Positions 1 through 13,112 of a DNA stretch of 64,000 bases are shown here, in pieces (the first letter of the stretch is position 1; the number at the start of each line of letters is the position of its first letter). Location of the stretch: NCBI GenBank assembly GCA_013398015.1, contig VZRR01002857.1:613543-677542 (forward strand). The letters run 5' to 3'. The position numbers were made by a program, and so were the translations under genes. This stretch comes from Oreocharis arfaki. Taxonomy: Eukaryota; Chordata; Aves; Passeriformes; Paramythiidae. The notes under the pieces were generated by a model. That model was not told the origin of the DNA. It was given only the letters and a program-made list of their open reading frames with translations, and did not search any database.

Positions 1-2156
1 CAATTTCAACTTTCCTTGTGTTGTTTTTTTGTCTTTTGTACTATGATGGGTGTGTGCATGGATTTGTTAGCCTCTCTCCTCTGAGGCTGCTTCCCTTTTC
101 AGCTGCTTGCCTCCCGGTTGTTTTTTAAATCATGTGTTTCCACGCTGAACTTGTGCTCGATGTCTGCAGGCCTTGGTCCTAGTCACTGGGAAAGCCAGAC
201 TGGGAAGATTGCACAAGGGAAGGCAACACGGTCTCCTCTTCCAAAAAGCTGAGTAACATCCAGTTTCATAGCTTTCAGTGAAGGAGACCTTGCATATTCC
301 CAAGCTGCTCCACCCTGGCAGGATCAACTCATATACAGCGTGCTGCTCCTGCTGCATGAGGTCGAGGCTGGTAATCCATTATTTTGTTGAAACTTGAGTG
401 CAGGAGATGCAAGAAGCTAACAGTGGAGAGACTTGTAATTTATATCCCACTCTCGACTCACTGCAATAAAAACAGGCCAACAGTGCAGAGGAGTTTCAAG
501 ACTTGAAAATGAAAAGTGGGCACTGGGATTTATTTTTCTGTGGAGGTTTTAAGAGACTGAGAAGAGTCTGCAATAGGTGTAAGCCAAATATGGGATCTGT
601 GTCTGCTCAAGTTTTGATTGCAGTGAGAATGGGCTTGGATAAAAACCACAGGAGGACTTCAGGATCTGGCCCCATGTAGGGTGTTTAGGGGAGACTGGTT
701 GTCAGCAATTGGGTCAAGCAATCAACTTCTGTCTACTTAAAATAAAGTCATTATTCTCAAACCCACAGCAGTGCCTGCTCCTGATGACTGCTGCAGTCAC
801 TGATTGAAACCAGAATTAGCCAAAGCCTTTCTTGGTCCCTGCTTCTAATTTAACTTCCCAGCCTTGTTATTTCTGGCTGTAAACATTTTTATTTTTTGCT
901 CTGAGAGAGAGTTCAAAGTTTTCAGCTGATTGTGCCCAAATAAGTTTTCTAGCCAGGAGCCTGTACTGCTTCTTGAACTTGAAAATAATTGGTCCAGTCA
1001 GGGATTTCTTCATTATGGAGGAATACTGGATAAAATGCTCTGTAGGCATTTCAGGGGTAATCATAGGCTAACCTGTCCCAGGATACTTAATCTGTTAGAT
1101 CATATCTAATATTTTTATCATGATAGCATCCAGAGGCCCCAACAGGACCCCCAGTGAGATAGAAATTTTAGATATGCAGATGTTTACATGGTCTCTTTCC
1201 CGAAAGCTAGCAATCTAAAAGAAGCCTATAAAAAGCATATTTAGAGAAAAACAATAAACTTGGTAAAGCCGTCACTGTAGTGAATAATCTTATTCACTTA
1301 AAAGTAAGGTTAAACTTACTTTTGTCATCTGACCAGCAATAACCAGCTTGTGTCAAATCAACTAGCAAAGAAATGGATATTTCTGTGCAAAACTCACAGG
1401 AAATCTTGCAACATCACTTTTTTGCTGTACTTTTGGATAGCTGCCTTTATTCCCTGTTAAAATGATTAGTACTCTAAATGAATGAGATCACCTACTGAAT
1501 AAAAGCACAGCCAAGCCACACTCATAACATGATCTCATGCAGGCTTGTCTTCAAGAATGCCCCCCTGAGAGTTTTCAACAATTGTTCATCCAATTGTTGT
1601 ATGTAACCTCTGTTCAGAAAGGAAATGTGGCTGACAAAATCAACTAAAAAAAGAACCCACTGGTGCCAAAAAAAATATTAAAAAGTGTTTGTGCCTGGGT
1701 ATTTTAATATATATTCTTTTCTCATCACCAAAAAAGAATCCATTCATTTTAGACAAATCTACATAATGCTAATTTTTCACATACGAGGGCCATTCATTTA
1801 TTTCAGAAGGAGCTCATGAGACAGGGTCTTAAATAAGTTATGCATGAGTGTCTCCATGCCCCAGAGCCAAATATAGCAAAACATTCTCTCCTCTTATGGC
1901 ACCCATATAGTGCAGCACTATCTGCACAGCTCCAACACGAATAATGTTTTTGTCTCATCTACAAGGCAAGAAATCACTGTTTTGCAGAAAGGAATAGAGG
2001 CACCAAGAGAGGAAAACATCCACCAGCTGAAGAGCATTTTGGTGCTAAACAAGGCAGATGATTCCTTGTCATATTTTCATAATTCATCATGCACTTGCAA
2101 AAAGTCCCCCATCTGCATACATGTCCTAAAATACAGAGGGTTGTATCAGACTTGTT

Positions 2157-2199
2157 GAGAGGAAGTCTTCAGTAGAGAGAGGAAGTCTTCAGTAGAGAG
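2157..2199. repeat. 20-bp tandem duplication, two copies
   Basis: The 20-bp unit beginning GGAAGTCTTCAGTAGAGAG occurs at 2161-2180 and again at 2181-2200, identical except for the last base. The 4 bases GAGA before the first copy extend the period. This is seen directly and looks like a recent slippage duplication. Confidence 0.95.
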
Positions 2200-3418
2200 G
2201 GCACTTGAACCAGGTCACCAAATCCCCAGACTAGCCGCATAACCATGAGCTTGTCCTTCTTCCCAAATCTCTGCCAGGAAGATCACCAGGAACTCAGACA
2301 TTACACAACATTGACTTTCTGTCCCTTTGAAGAAGAACTTTGATCCTTGCAAGCAGACATTTTCTACCCAAGACAGCTCATTGCATTAGTCTGTCCCCTT
2401 GCCAGCTCTGTGCAGAGGCTAAAGAGAAACTTTGCTGCACAAGACAGAGTGAAACATGAAGATGTGGTTCGAATGGAAAGCATAAGTGGTCAGAAAAAAG
2501 AAAAGAAAATATGGAGAAAAGGGGGGAAAAAAGAAAACAGGGGATGGATGAGAGCCAAAAAGAAAGAAACAGATGCTGGTTTTGTGGCATGGGTTTTGAA
2601 AGCCTTTCTGTGAGGATTAAGTGTATGGTATTACTGACATTTAGCACTCAGAAATGACACCACAGTTGGTAAGCACCTTTGGACAGCAGGCAGACATGGT
2701 ACCATGCAAAATACCTCATGGATTTTTAGCAAGTCTGTTTAATTCTTTTATTGTCTGAGTCACAAATCCCACTGACAAGCTAATATGAACAGTCAGTGCT
2801 AGTGTGAGCCACTAGCATGTTTGCACAAAATGCCACCAATGATACTGCACCTCTGAAGCATACAGATGAGTTTTTCATTCTGTTAGATGGTTTTCTTGAC
2901 AAAATACTCTCAGGAAACCACTGAAAAACAGGTTTTCTGACAGTGTCACTGGCATTTGAAGACCTTTTTCTCTTTTTAGTTTGGTTACTGAGGGATAATG
3001 GCAACCAAGCGTGCCCACACTTTTTAATGTTTCTGCTAGTTAGAAGTTACTTGACACTCATCCAGAGCATATGATCCCCCCAAAACTGAAGAACCATGTG
3101 AAGGGACAGGTGAAAAGCAGTGACACAGGACACAGCACTTGCATAGCGCTGCAAGTCTCCAGTGAAGTTAGTTTGCCAGGTACATGTGGCAGAAAGGTAA
3201 ATGGGCATGCTTGGCCTGCTAAACCAAGCAAGGCGATCTAACAGAGGCAATAAATGGAGCCAGGTGCTTTTTATTCTCTAACAGATGGTATGAGAAAACC
3301 TTCTTGTATGCAGTTTCAGCATTTCTCTGCGTGTGAGAGAGAAAAAGCCTGAAATTATATTTAACTACTCTTGGGCAGGACTGACTGCCATTTTCACTTC
3401 TTTTTCCTCACGGGAAGG

Positions 3419-3478
3419 CCTGAGCCTGATTCTCAGCTGATGTAATCTGGCACTGTGCCACCTGAAGCAATGAAAGTG
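3419..3478 (+). repeat. Possible remnant of an ancient amniote palindromic repeat
   Basis: The segment contains TTCTCAGCTGATGTAATC followed by a decayed GAAGCAATG. This resembles old reptile/bird repeats whose core reads like 'cctcagctggtgtaaat ... gaagtcaatgg'. The match is from memory and short, and only one half of the palindrome is recognisable, so it could be coincidence. Confidence 0.3.
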
Positions 3479-5428
3479 CACGGGCACGGGGGAAAGACAA
3501 CGGTTTGGCCAGGGACCCTTGAGAAAGCTCTGCTTTTAAGTGCTACCACAGACTGACATCCATGCAAAGCAAACAGGATGTCCAATTTTAAATCTCTAAA
3601 AAGCCACATCCTGTAAACTGCATTCTACTCAGCTGACCCAGGAGATAAAATGTTTGGGACTGATCCTCAGCCATGATAAGACTGCTTTGCTTAAAATTAC
3701 AGCTGAAAATCCCTCCTGAATGGAACTTTATTCTATTCCACCTGCCCCACACCCCACCCCACAGGCAGGCAAGGAATGAAAACGAGAGGTCAGAAGGGAG
3801 ACGATTGTCCCAGCACAGCTCAGATGTTCCTGGTGGTTGTGTCCAGGACAGCGCCATCTCCAGAATAACCGTCAGTCTCACCCTTCACTGTACCTGATCT
3901 TCAGACAGATAAAAAATAAGTGGTTTTCCTTCTAGAGAAAAAAAAAATTGCTTAATTGCAAACGGATTTAAGAAGATTGCAAAGACCTGCCAGCTCAGAG
4001 CTGTTGAAAGAGGCAGTTTGTTGGTCTTTCACTGGTATTCCACTCTTCATTCACAGCACTTCTGCTGTCAAGAGACTTTTAAAGCCCATCCAGGTTGTCT
4101 GAAGCAATCCTGGCTAACATACAAAAGCTGTTTGGGAACATTTGTTGCTTTCATGTTTATAAACCTGTGTCAGTGATGCCATAGTACTCTGAGGACTGAC
4201 TTTAGTCCTTAATTTTCATTCACCACAATATGTGCAAGTATGTCCATGTGAGAAGCTGCTAATCAGGGTTCACAATGGCCAACTAATTTTGTGAGTCTAT
4301 ACATGTGCTTGGCTGTGCCTTGTGGCCTAACAGCCATATACTTTAATGTTATATGTTAATATAAACTTTGCATATTTTTTATATTAGGGGAAGAAAAGCT
4401 GGCATTATCCAAACGTGACTAAAACAAGATACACTTTTTGGACTGTTCTCCTAAACATAATTTTATCACAGCACTCTAAGCACATACTTTATTGTTCGCT
4501 TGCTTGCAGGACTGGCAGTACAGGCTAAAGGCTTCTGCTGTACTCTAGTTTAGTCTGGAAGCCATCCACCCAGCAGACAGGAGGTTGGCAGAAAACACTT
4601 GGTTTCTGACTGCCGTCAATGAAGGGACAGTCTTGCTGGAAATGATGGCAGAACAACCCGGCAGAGACTGCTGACATCTCATCTGTGGGACACGCAGAAA
4701 GAGAAGGATAGGGAGGATGCAGGAAACAGGTTGAATTTTGCTGAAGAAAGTCACATACTTAGCCAACCCAAGTCCTCAGAGAAGATGCCAGCCCCCAAGA
4801 CTGACTCCACAGCACTACCTGAAAGTATATTTTAATTGTACAGTGAATTGAGACTTATCTGGGGCAGGTAAAGCAGGCCTTAGAGCAAAGTCCTGCTGTT
4901 GGATTAATCCTGCCCCAGTCTGGATTCCGACAGGTTGGATGATGGTTCGTCATGCTGCATTACTTTGTGTACTGCTCTATGAGTTCATTTGTGGCAGACT
5001 GTGGGAGAATATGCCTGTTCTTCCTAAGCCCTTGTGTGCAAGTGCTCTCAGCTTGCCAGCACTGTAAATTAAACTGTTGGTGGAAAGACACAGATCCTAC
5101 TCTAGGAGATGAACTCTTCCAGCTGTTAATGTAAGTCAGATTTTGGGACAGGGAGCAAAAGGGAAAGAAAGAGGGAGATGAAGGGTATGAGACTTGGTGG
5201 AAGGAATTTTGGCAGTGGGTTTTGCCCTGACAAGCAGCAGGGTGCCTTGCTAAGGAGATCACGCAGGCTGCATGCAGGCCTGGAGTCATGGAGACAGCTG
5301 ATGAGAGTTTAGGCTTTGCCAGACAATAGCATTGTAGTACACACATGGAGAAAAACCCACTAGAGATGAGGGGAAAAGTAACTTTCTGGAGAATACCCTC
5401 ACAGAGTAGTTACTGAGCCTTCCCACAG

Positions 5429-5454
5429 TGTGCTAGCACACGTGCAGACACGTG
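5429..5454. promoter_or_regulatory. 12-bp palindrome plus two CACGTG E-boxes
   Basis: TGTGCTAGCACA at 5429-5440 is a perfect palindrome. CACGTG occurs at 5439-5444 and 5449-5454, start to start 10 bp, about one helical turn. CACGTG is the core bound by bHLH factors such as USF, MYC/MAX, MITF and CLOCK/BMAL1. The sites are seen directly; a regulatory role is inference. CpG-containing motifs are rare in the surrounding sequence. Confidence 0.35.
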
Positions 5455-5799
5455 GACAGAGATTCCTCTTGCTGTGAACGATGCCACTGGGTACCCTCTG
5501 CTGTAGCACATTCCAGAGTGTCCACCACAAAGTATCTCACAGACACCTTAGCTCCTGAGCTGCTCCAGCATTCCTCCCTATAAGCTATTTGTTCAGTTAT
5601 TCTTAACCCTTAGTGAGGTTAACTACCACTGGAGCAATGGTACTTATGGGACTGTACTAGAAAAGGAGGAATGAGCAGGCGGTGCAGGAGGAATTGAGCA
5701 CAGCCCAGAGATGGGGTGCCCAAATTCTATCGAATAGCATTGATGTGAGGGGATTGCACATTGCTCTCCATAGCTTTTAAGCACACACCATCAAAAGCA

Positions 5800-6392
5800 C
5801 CCCAGCCTGCTTTGGGAAAAGCATAGTCAATAGGTCAAGGGAGTAGATCCATCTCCTCTGCCCAGCCCTGCTGAGATGTACCTATAGTGCTAGGTCTACT
5901 TCTAGGCTTGAAGAGAGACCTGGACATACTAGAGCAGGTCCAGCAAAAAACCACAAAGATAATTAAGGGATTGAAGCATCTTACATAAGTAAGGGGGGGC
6001 TGAGAGGGCTGGGACTGTCCAGCCTAGAGAAGAGAAGGCTCAAGAGGGGATTTTATTAAAGTGTATAAATATCTTGAGGGGATGGTGGCCAATAAAGAAG
6101 ATGGAACCAGACTCTAAGTAGTGCCCATTTATAGGACAAGAGGAAGTGAACACAAGCTGAAATAAAAGAAGTCCACTGAAACGTAAAATAAAACTTTTTT
6201 TGCTGTAAGGATGGTCAAATACTGGAAGAGGTACCCTGGAGAATCTGTAAAGTCTTCATCCTTGCAGAAATTCAAAGCCCAACTTGATGTGACACTGAGC
6301 AACCTGCTGTATTTGACCCTGCTGAGGGCAGCAAGGTCAGACTGAAAGACACCTAGGTCTTTTTCTTTAACAGCTATTCTGTGACATTCTGT
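5800..6392 (+). mobile_element. CR1 LINE 3' end, diverged, 5'-truncated
   Basis: This is the 3' part of a CR1 non-LTR retrotransposon, in sense orientation. Recognisable blocks in order are the stretch near 5815-5870 (decayed 'gggaaaagcatagccagcaggtcaaggga'), GAGAGACCTGGACATACTAG near 5911, CCAGCCTAGAGAAGAGAAGG near 6019, the GGACAAGAGG block near 6134 and GGATGGTCAAATACTGGAAG near 6209. It ends in the (ATTCTGTG)-like tail near 6374-6392. The upstream part would encode the C-terminus of ORF2, but stops and indels break it. 5' truncation is usual for CR1. Divergence from my recollection of the consensus is high, so this is an old copy. The left edge is approximate. Confidence 0.9.
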
Positions 6393-9300
6393 CATTTGAA
6401 ATAAGGACAACGGTGCTAAGCCAGCTTGTCTTTCCATAAGATTATTGGAGTACAAGCAAAATTCCATAAGCGTACAAGTTTTTTCTTCATCACCTCTTGA
6501 AGTAGCAGTCAAAGGAAGTTGGTGTCCTATACGTGGATTTTCGCAAGACACAATACAGCTCGGCTATCTTTACCAACTGTCCTTCAATGCTAAAGCCAGC
6601 ATGCTTTATAGCCAATGATGTTAGCAAACCTGTGCTAAGGAAAAAGAAACAATTGCAGAATATTTCCAGTCTCAGGCCCGAGGCAGGATGTCCAAGACTG
6701 AATCTGTCTGAAAAGTAATTTCCTTCTGATGTAAAAGACATTCTCTTTTTAATTCTCCCTCCTGCAAATACCATTGCTTTCTTATTCACTAAATGGGGCC
6801 AAATATCAGCCAGCAGAAAGTGTCTAATGTGTCCCACGGTAAATATCAACTTATACCCATTATGGAAAGCTTTATGCAAGCCTTTAGAAAATAAGTGGCC
6901 CTTAAATGAATGTTTTCTAGAAACAAAATTATGCTCTCAGCAATGTCTTCACATTTTCTATGGAGGGGAAAAACAAAAAACCCCATGTCTATAATATCTC
7001 CGCTGAAAGTGTGCAAAAGGCTCTTCTACAGTATAGGTTGCTCTCTCTCCCTCCTTGCTCCTTTCTTATATTTTCATATCTGCCTATAGCATGGTAGTAC
7101 AGGTTGTTTATTTCTCCAAAGAAATTGCTGCTGAATGATTGTGTAAAGTGCTGGTTCCCTCATGTGGTGTCTTAGCTGACACTTCAGTTGTCACCTCTAC
7201 CCTTATGTAGCAGAATAAGGTTGGTTCAGGAGTATTCCTTACATAAAAGAATAAGGAAAATCTGTCCCATTATTCCCTCTCTGCTCTCATAAATAGATGA
7301 TCTGTCCCAAAGCATGCAACGGTTGGTCTGCCAGCCAGACTGCCTCAATAGAGGGCTTGGTACCTGGCCCTGTAATGCATTCAGGTTGGCCATTAAATAC
7401 TGGCCCAGTCCAGCATTTCCTGGAAAGATGCTTTTCCTTCAGCTATTTTGCTCTGCAAGCTGCTGGCGTTGTGCTCCTGTCATGCCCGAGGATGGCACCA
7501 CAGCCTAAAGAGAAGGCAAAGCTGAAGAGCACTGTGCTAACCAGAAGGTATCAGCTCCTTGTGAGCCCAGAGTGCCCCTTTGGCTTCAAAACCATTTCAC
7601 ACAAGGGGCTCTGAGAAGCCTCCAGGCCTCCAGTAGGACTGCAAGTTGTGGTAATCACAGGGTCTGCACTTCTCTTTGTGCAGGCAGCAAAGAAGGAAGA
7701 TACAAATGCAAATGAGGATGTCTTCTGTGACAAAGGAGACTAACAGCACCCAATGTCTGGCTCGTACAAGTGATTATTAGCACTTTTTTGTGCATTTCCA
7801 AATGCAGAATAGTTATTATTCACAGAAATGAATGACAATAAGATTTACTGCTTATTATTTATATGATTCATTTCTAGTACAAACTATGGAATATAGGATA
7901 TGGGGAAATATTATAAGAAATGTTGCAAGATTATCAGAAAAGCAGATGAGCATTTCTCATATAGGAATATAGAATAATAGCAACCATAATAAGTTTGAAA
8001 AGCCCCAGGTAGTGTGCAAACAATAAAATGCTACAAAAGTAATAAATCCATAAGGTTATTACTACAAGAACAATGATGCAAATGGTTTCAAGTCCCATTT
8101 GGCTTTGAGCATTTTCTTCTAGGTCAGTGATTTGAATAAGAGGTAGGCAAACACTGCAGAAGATTTTGTGTAAATATTTATTTAGTGTTTTTAATGAATT
8201 CACTTAGCTTGTGTTTATTTTCCACTAATATTGTAGTACAGTGGTTCCCAGTCTGCTGCATATTATAGAAAGCCTGATGCTGTAAAGGGGGAAGATGGAT
8301 CAATCCCAGGCCATACACCCTTGTTGCAGTGAATGTGTTTTGTGGCAAGAAGGTTCATGAACATGATTCATTTTAAACAAATATTGGCAAACTGGTCGAA
8401 GAAATCCAATTCTGTGTTTGTTCACATGAGAATTTGTACCATATGCTTTGGATATAGGAATAGCATTTATTCTATTCAGGATCAAGCTTGTACACTGAAT
8501 CATCACTAAGCCTGGGAATTAGTATTTCGACTTCAAATATTCAGCAAAAGAATGTGATTCACAGATATCTGCTTTTACTGAAAATGATTTCAAATAATTA
8601 TAGGAACACTGATATTTTCACAAATTATTAGTAAAAACAGAAAGATGCAAAATACATTTAACAGCTGAGGCATGACTGCTAACCAAACATTATATTACAT
8701 TTTAGTTATTACTTTCAATACACTTTGTTCAAAAATGGGTCCTAATATGCAATGCCTGATGGCTATTCACAGGCGTCTATGGAAAGAGCTTAGCTCAGCT
8801 TCTACAGGAATGGTCTCGCAAAAACAACACTGCAAACACAGTCTGCACTGCCTGGCAATATAGCAAGGAAGCTGTGGGGAGGCAACAAATCTCACTTAAA
8901 TGTTGACTCCCCCCCCTTTCACGTGGCTGTTAGATACACTGCTAAAGCACCAGTGCTGAGTAGGACTTAGGAAGGCAGGGAACATGGGTAGTGCTGTTCT
9001 AGCAGAGTGGCAATACACCTCCTTTAAATATATTATGTTGCTCATACAGGCTGTTACCAGGCTAAGACATAATGAATTCTTCCCTTTTCCTAAGGCAGCA
9101 CCATCCAATTCAGTTTCAGGTTTAGCAATGTCCAAGTTCATTATCCAGCTTCATCCCACCACCTGTCCCATGGATTCTTGCCCAACAAATTTCATTTTGG
9201 AATTTCATCTTTTCACCATACAGTAGGGTTAAGTTTCTGCTGGGAGGGGGAGATTTCCAAGGCTGAACAGAAAATGGTAGTGAAGCTCCTGCTAAAATAA

Positions 9301-12300
9301 ATCTTGCTGAAGCCGAGGATACTGGAAAATGAACGACTCATGTCTAACCTACTATGTTGGCCACAATCCTGGGCAAAAGAGCTACAGAAATATCCAGAAA
9401 GCAATAACCTAAATGATACAATTCTAATCAGGATTTTGGATGAGGAAACAGTAATAAAACTCACCCTTCCCATAATCACATGCAATTTATTACCGACAGT
9501 GGATAAAGAAAGCCTTTTGTTTCTGATGTAGCTGTAAGAACTGCTGCAGTGTAAGCACGTGTTTTAAAAGGCCATTAGTTGCTGCTAAAACATTGATTAC
9601 TCAAATACAGGAATCCATCTCTCCATTTACAAAACTATAACTACAGGACTTTCCCATTTTTAAATAATATTTTTACAGACTTATAAAAAATCTGATGATT
9701 GCCAAGGAAAGATAGTTCAGTCTATTTGGAGACAAGCCATTCAGAAACAGATGACAATATAAGGAACTAAGGATAGTATCTATACCATGACAAACCTACC
9801 ACTCTTTACAAAAAAATCTTGCATCCTGTAGATTATATCCATCAAAAAAATTCCTGGATTTTACTTCATTCTGATGTAAATTCATGTAGAAATCATACAT
9901 GGGTAAAAATCAGTATGATTTTACTGAGGCATGGCCTCATGGAACTGATAAACAGCTCGAGGTGTATTTAAGCTGGTTACTAGGAACAAACATATGTACA
10001 CACATGTGCATACCTGCATGAAACCAACACTGAAGTACATCAAGCTGCAGTTTGGGAAATGCCAGAGTCAAGCTGATCTTGGAAATTCCAGATTTAAATT
10101 CCCTGCCAGGTGAGCAGGTGAAACACCAGATAACTACAACATTTCCAAAATTCCAAGGAAGGCAAGTATGTGTACATAGACATACATACTTTCATTACTT
10201 TTATCTGGGAAGAAATAAAGTTACATTTTGAATGAAAAATGCTGCATTTACTTCCTAACCTCAAGGGCTGTGAAGGAAAGAATGTTACAGCATCTCACAC
10301 ACTCTTCCAGACAGCCGTTTCCTCCTCTGGCCCCCACCAATTCCTACTCAGATATTAGAGTCCTACACTCCCACAGGAGAGAGCAGTCTTTCCTGCTCTC
10401 TCTCTGTGCTTGTAATGGTTTTCCCACTCTCTGCCTTCTCTTGTCTGTTCCACTCCTCTGGGACATGGACAGGACAATAGTCTGGTCTTCAGACATCCCA
10501 GTCTCATGGTCCTTGCTCAGCAATTTGCTTTTCTTTCCTTTTAACTTCCTATTTTTGGTACGATATCTCCAACCATACAGGCACTATCCTTTTCAGTCCT
10601 AGCTCTACTCTTCTTCCTCTCAAAATTTATGGTATCTTTTACCTTCTCCTCTTCCCAGTTTCCTTGTTTGAATACTTTTCATACCTCATAGTGCAAGACC
10701 CTCTCAGATCTTCTGCATCTCCTATCAGACACCTTTAGCCTCTGGTTAAGTGTCCATTTCTTTTCCCAAGAGACATAAATCCCACAGGTGTAGTTGTTCT
10801 TTCTTGCTAGACCTTCTCCTTGCCCCACCTCCCAGCTTCTGCCCATTCCAGCATTTCTAGCATATTGTAGCACTATGGTCACGAGATAAATGCCAGTCAC
10901 CCACAGCTACCACTGGACTATAATTAGCATGGGGGGAAACTTCAACAGAATTAATTTGCAGTAAGTATCCAGAAAAGCCTGTTTCAGTTTTACCCACTAA
11001 ATTTCCAAAGACATAATGAGTTTCAGGATGGCCTTACATGGAGGTGTGGAAAGGCAGATTAACTCAAAATTCTGCTCCATACCATAACAATTGTTAAAAG
11101 GAACACATGGGTAAAGCAGACAACACAATTTTACCCTAGCCCTGTTCTAGGAAATGCCTGAGCATTTTACTAGAATAATAATCATAAGGAGGGATAATAA
11201 TAGATTTTTGGATCCACAGAAATGAACATAGAAATTTTCAGGCCACAAAGTAAAAATTAGAAAATTTATTTACAATAAAATGACTGCTTTGCCATGAGGA
11301 GTGTTTGGCCTACCATCTTGGACACTGGTCATTGTGTGTTTGCAAGTATGTAGTTTTAAAATTTATTCTTTGTACTTTGCTTTGTTTGTTTTGTCTGTGT
11401 TTCTTTTTATTATATATCACAGTACTACTGGCATGATGGTGGCATGTTTAAAAGCTCCTCATAGTTCAATGTTCTTGACAAGCCCATTGTTCTTCAACTT
11501 GTAGGGCATTGTCCAGGCCCTCTCAGGATCATGAGGAACAAAGCCACTGCCTCCTCTCAGGATCACTGTTTCTCCTGAGGCTCAGAAAACAGAGAAAACC
11601 ACAGAAAACAGATAGTTTTACTGGCATCAAACAACATGCTATCTGCTACTGAAACTGAAGATTCTTCCTTCTGCATTAATTAGGTTTATACCTGTGCTCT
11701 TCATGAGTTGTTCTTAGATTCTAGAGCTTTCTACAGCATACACAGACTACTACACGTGGTACACACACAGTCTGTAAACCCACAGATTATGTTTCCTCTG
11801 CTCTGCCAAAGACAGCTAGCTACCCATTTCCCCACAAAGATGATAAAACTGTTATTCTAGTGACTGATGCAGAGAAATGTTTGAATTTTAGGAGAATAAT
11901 GTGGATTTGTTGAGGGTCAACAAGAATTTTGTGTAGACATGCTGTTTGATTAAGGAGCTGACTATGATATCAATTATCAGCTATGACTGAGGCTCAGTTC
12001 TACCATTTCAAATATAATCGCCAGCAGTCAGACCTGGCAGCTGTGGTGCATTCCTTTGCAGCAATATAGCTGTGTATAAAATAATGATATTTTGGATTAC
12101 CCAAGCAGCTGGACTACAACTCATTGCTGGAACTGAAGAAAGTAATACACATTTAATTTAGAGCAAATCTGGCATTTCAAAGTATACAAAGGCCTCAGCT
12201 TTAGCAGAGGTAACCAACATCTCGTTCCAGTATCACTTCTTTTCCTCCTGAAGAAATAGTTTCTGAGGTCCTGAAGAATAGGTCATAACAACTTTATCAA

Positions 12301-12510
12301 ATGTGCCTGGGACTTTGCAGCCAAGGTCTTACTGAAAAAGCAACAAGGCTGATATTTAACTACCATAAGCGAGGCTTTCCTGTGAGAAATTCTGTAAGTT
12401 TCCCAATCTCTATTTTTTCACAAACCATGGCCAAACGATGTCTTGCAGTTAGGAACCTTGTAGATAGAATTGATTAGTCCAATGCTCGGCAGCTGTAGCT
12501 ACATGGATCA
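6393..12510. other. Gene-free unique sequence
   Basis: No supportable gene, RNA or mobile element seen. The open frames near 6129-6879 partly cover the CR1 copy and its flank and are not coding. The frame at 7297-7614 (105 codons) resembles no family. The block at 10300-10680 is pyrimidine-rich, which explains its open frame at 10228-10602. The part at about 11960-12120 has a mixed composition with few simple runs and might be constrained, but no specific motif supports this. Confidence 0.55.
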
Positions 12511-12512
12511 AT

Positions 12513-12553
12513 TTTCTTCTGTCTTTTTTTTTTTTTTCTTTTTCCTTTTTTTT
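12513..12553. repeat. T-rich low-complexity tract
   Basis: Long T runs, interrupted by a few C, lie between a unique 5' flank and GACATATGG. There is no adjoining retroposon body that I recognise, so it is not clearly a poly(A) tail of a minus-strand insertion. Confidence 0.9.
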
Positions 12554-13094
12554 GACATATGGAAATGTTAAGTATTGGAAATATTTTGGGCCAGCTTCAA
12601 CTGAAACATTAATTATGTTGAGGAATTCATTAGGTCATTTTAAGAGGTTTTGTTCTTTTTCTTTTATGGAGCATTTGGTATGCTATGAGATATAACCATC
12701 TTAATAAAGTATGGTTGCAAAATGCTAATTTCAGAATGTCATAATCAAGCTAAATGATAAAGCCAAGTAGCTCCTGGAGATGTCTGCCTACATCATTTAT
12801 ACATAACAGGCACAGTAACAGGGTCATTGTAAAAAAGGTCTCAAATCCATTTGCAGCTGCTTGGATTCAGCATTCCTGGTGCAAAGCCAGTGGAGCCAGC
12901 TTCTCCTCCAGTCACTTCACTGCAGTGCCTTCGGTAGGTGAGGAATGAAGCTATGCCACAGGCACAGCTGCTTTCTCTTACCAAAGACCAAAGCAGCTGC
13001 AGCCTCAGAGCAGTGGAACCACGAGGGAGATCTGTCTCATCATTATTTAAGTCCCAGGAAGAACGGCAAAAATGGCTAGAGTAAAATATCCCAA

Positions 13095-13112
13095 AGAGAG
13101 AGAGAGAAAGAG
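13095..13112. repeat. (GA)n microsatellite, short
   Basis: GAGAGAGAGAGAAAGAG run; seen directly. Confidence 0.9.

Larger units (their letters stand above)
1..5799. other. Gene-free unique sequence
   Basis: I see no supportable exon, RNA gene or full mobile element. The open frames are under 130 codons, overlap each other on both strands and have no recognisable domain. Local features are a purine-rich tract at about 2493-2535, a tandem duplication at 2157-2199, a possible ancient repeat at 3419-3478, a second purine-rich tract at about 5145-5190 and a palindrome with two E-boxes at 5429-5454. Absence of genes is judged by eye only; short exons could be missed. Confidence 0.6.

Noticed and set aside
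3655..3700. Second possible ancient repeat starting GACTGATCCTCAGC
   Set aside because: The likeness stops after about 14 bases, which is too little to call.
4960..5346. 128-codon minus-strand frame
   Set aside because: No family likeness, no start or splice context, and a competing open frame on the other strand.
6129..6551. 140-codon minus-strand frame
   Set aside because: About half lies antisense to the CR1 element, which is coded on the plus strand; the rest is unique flank.
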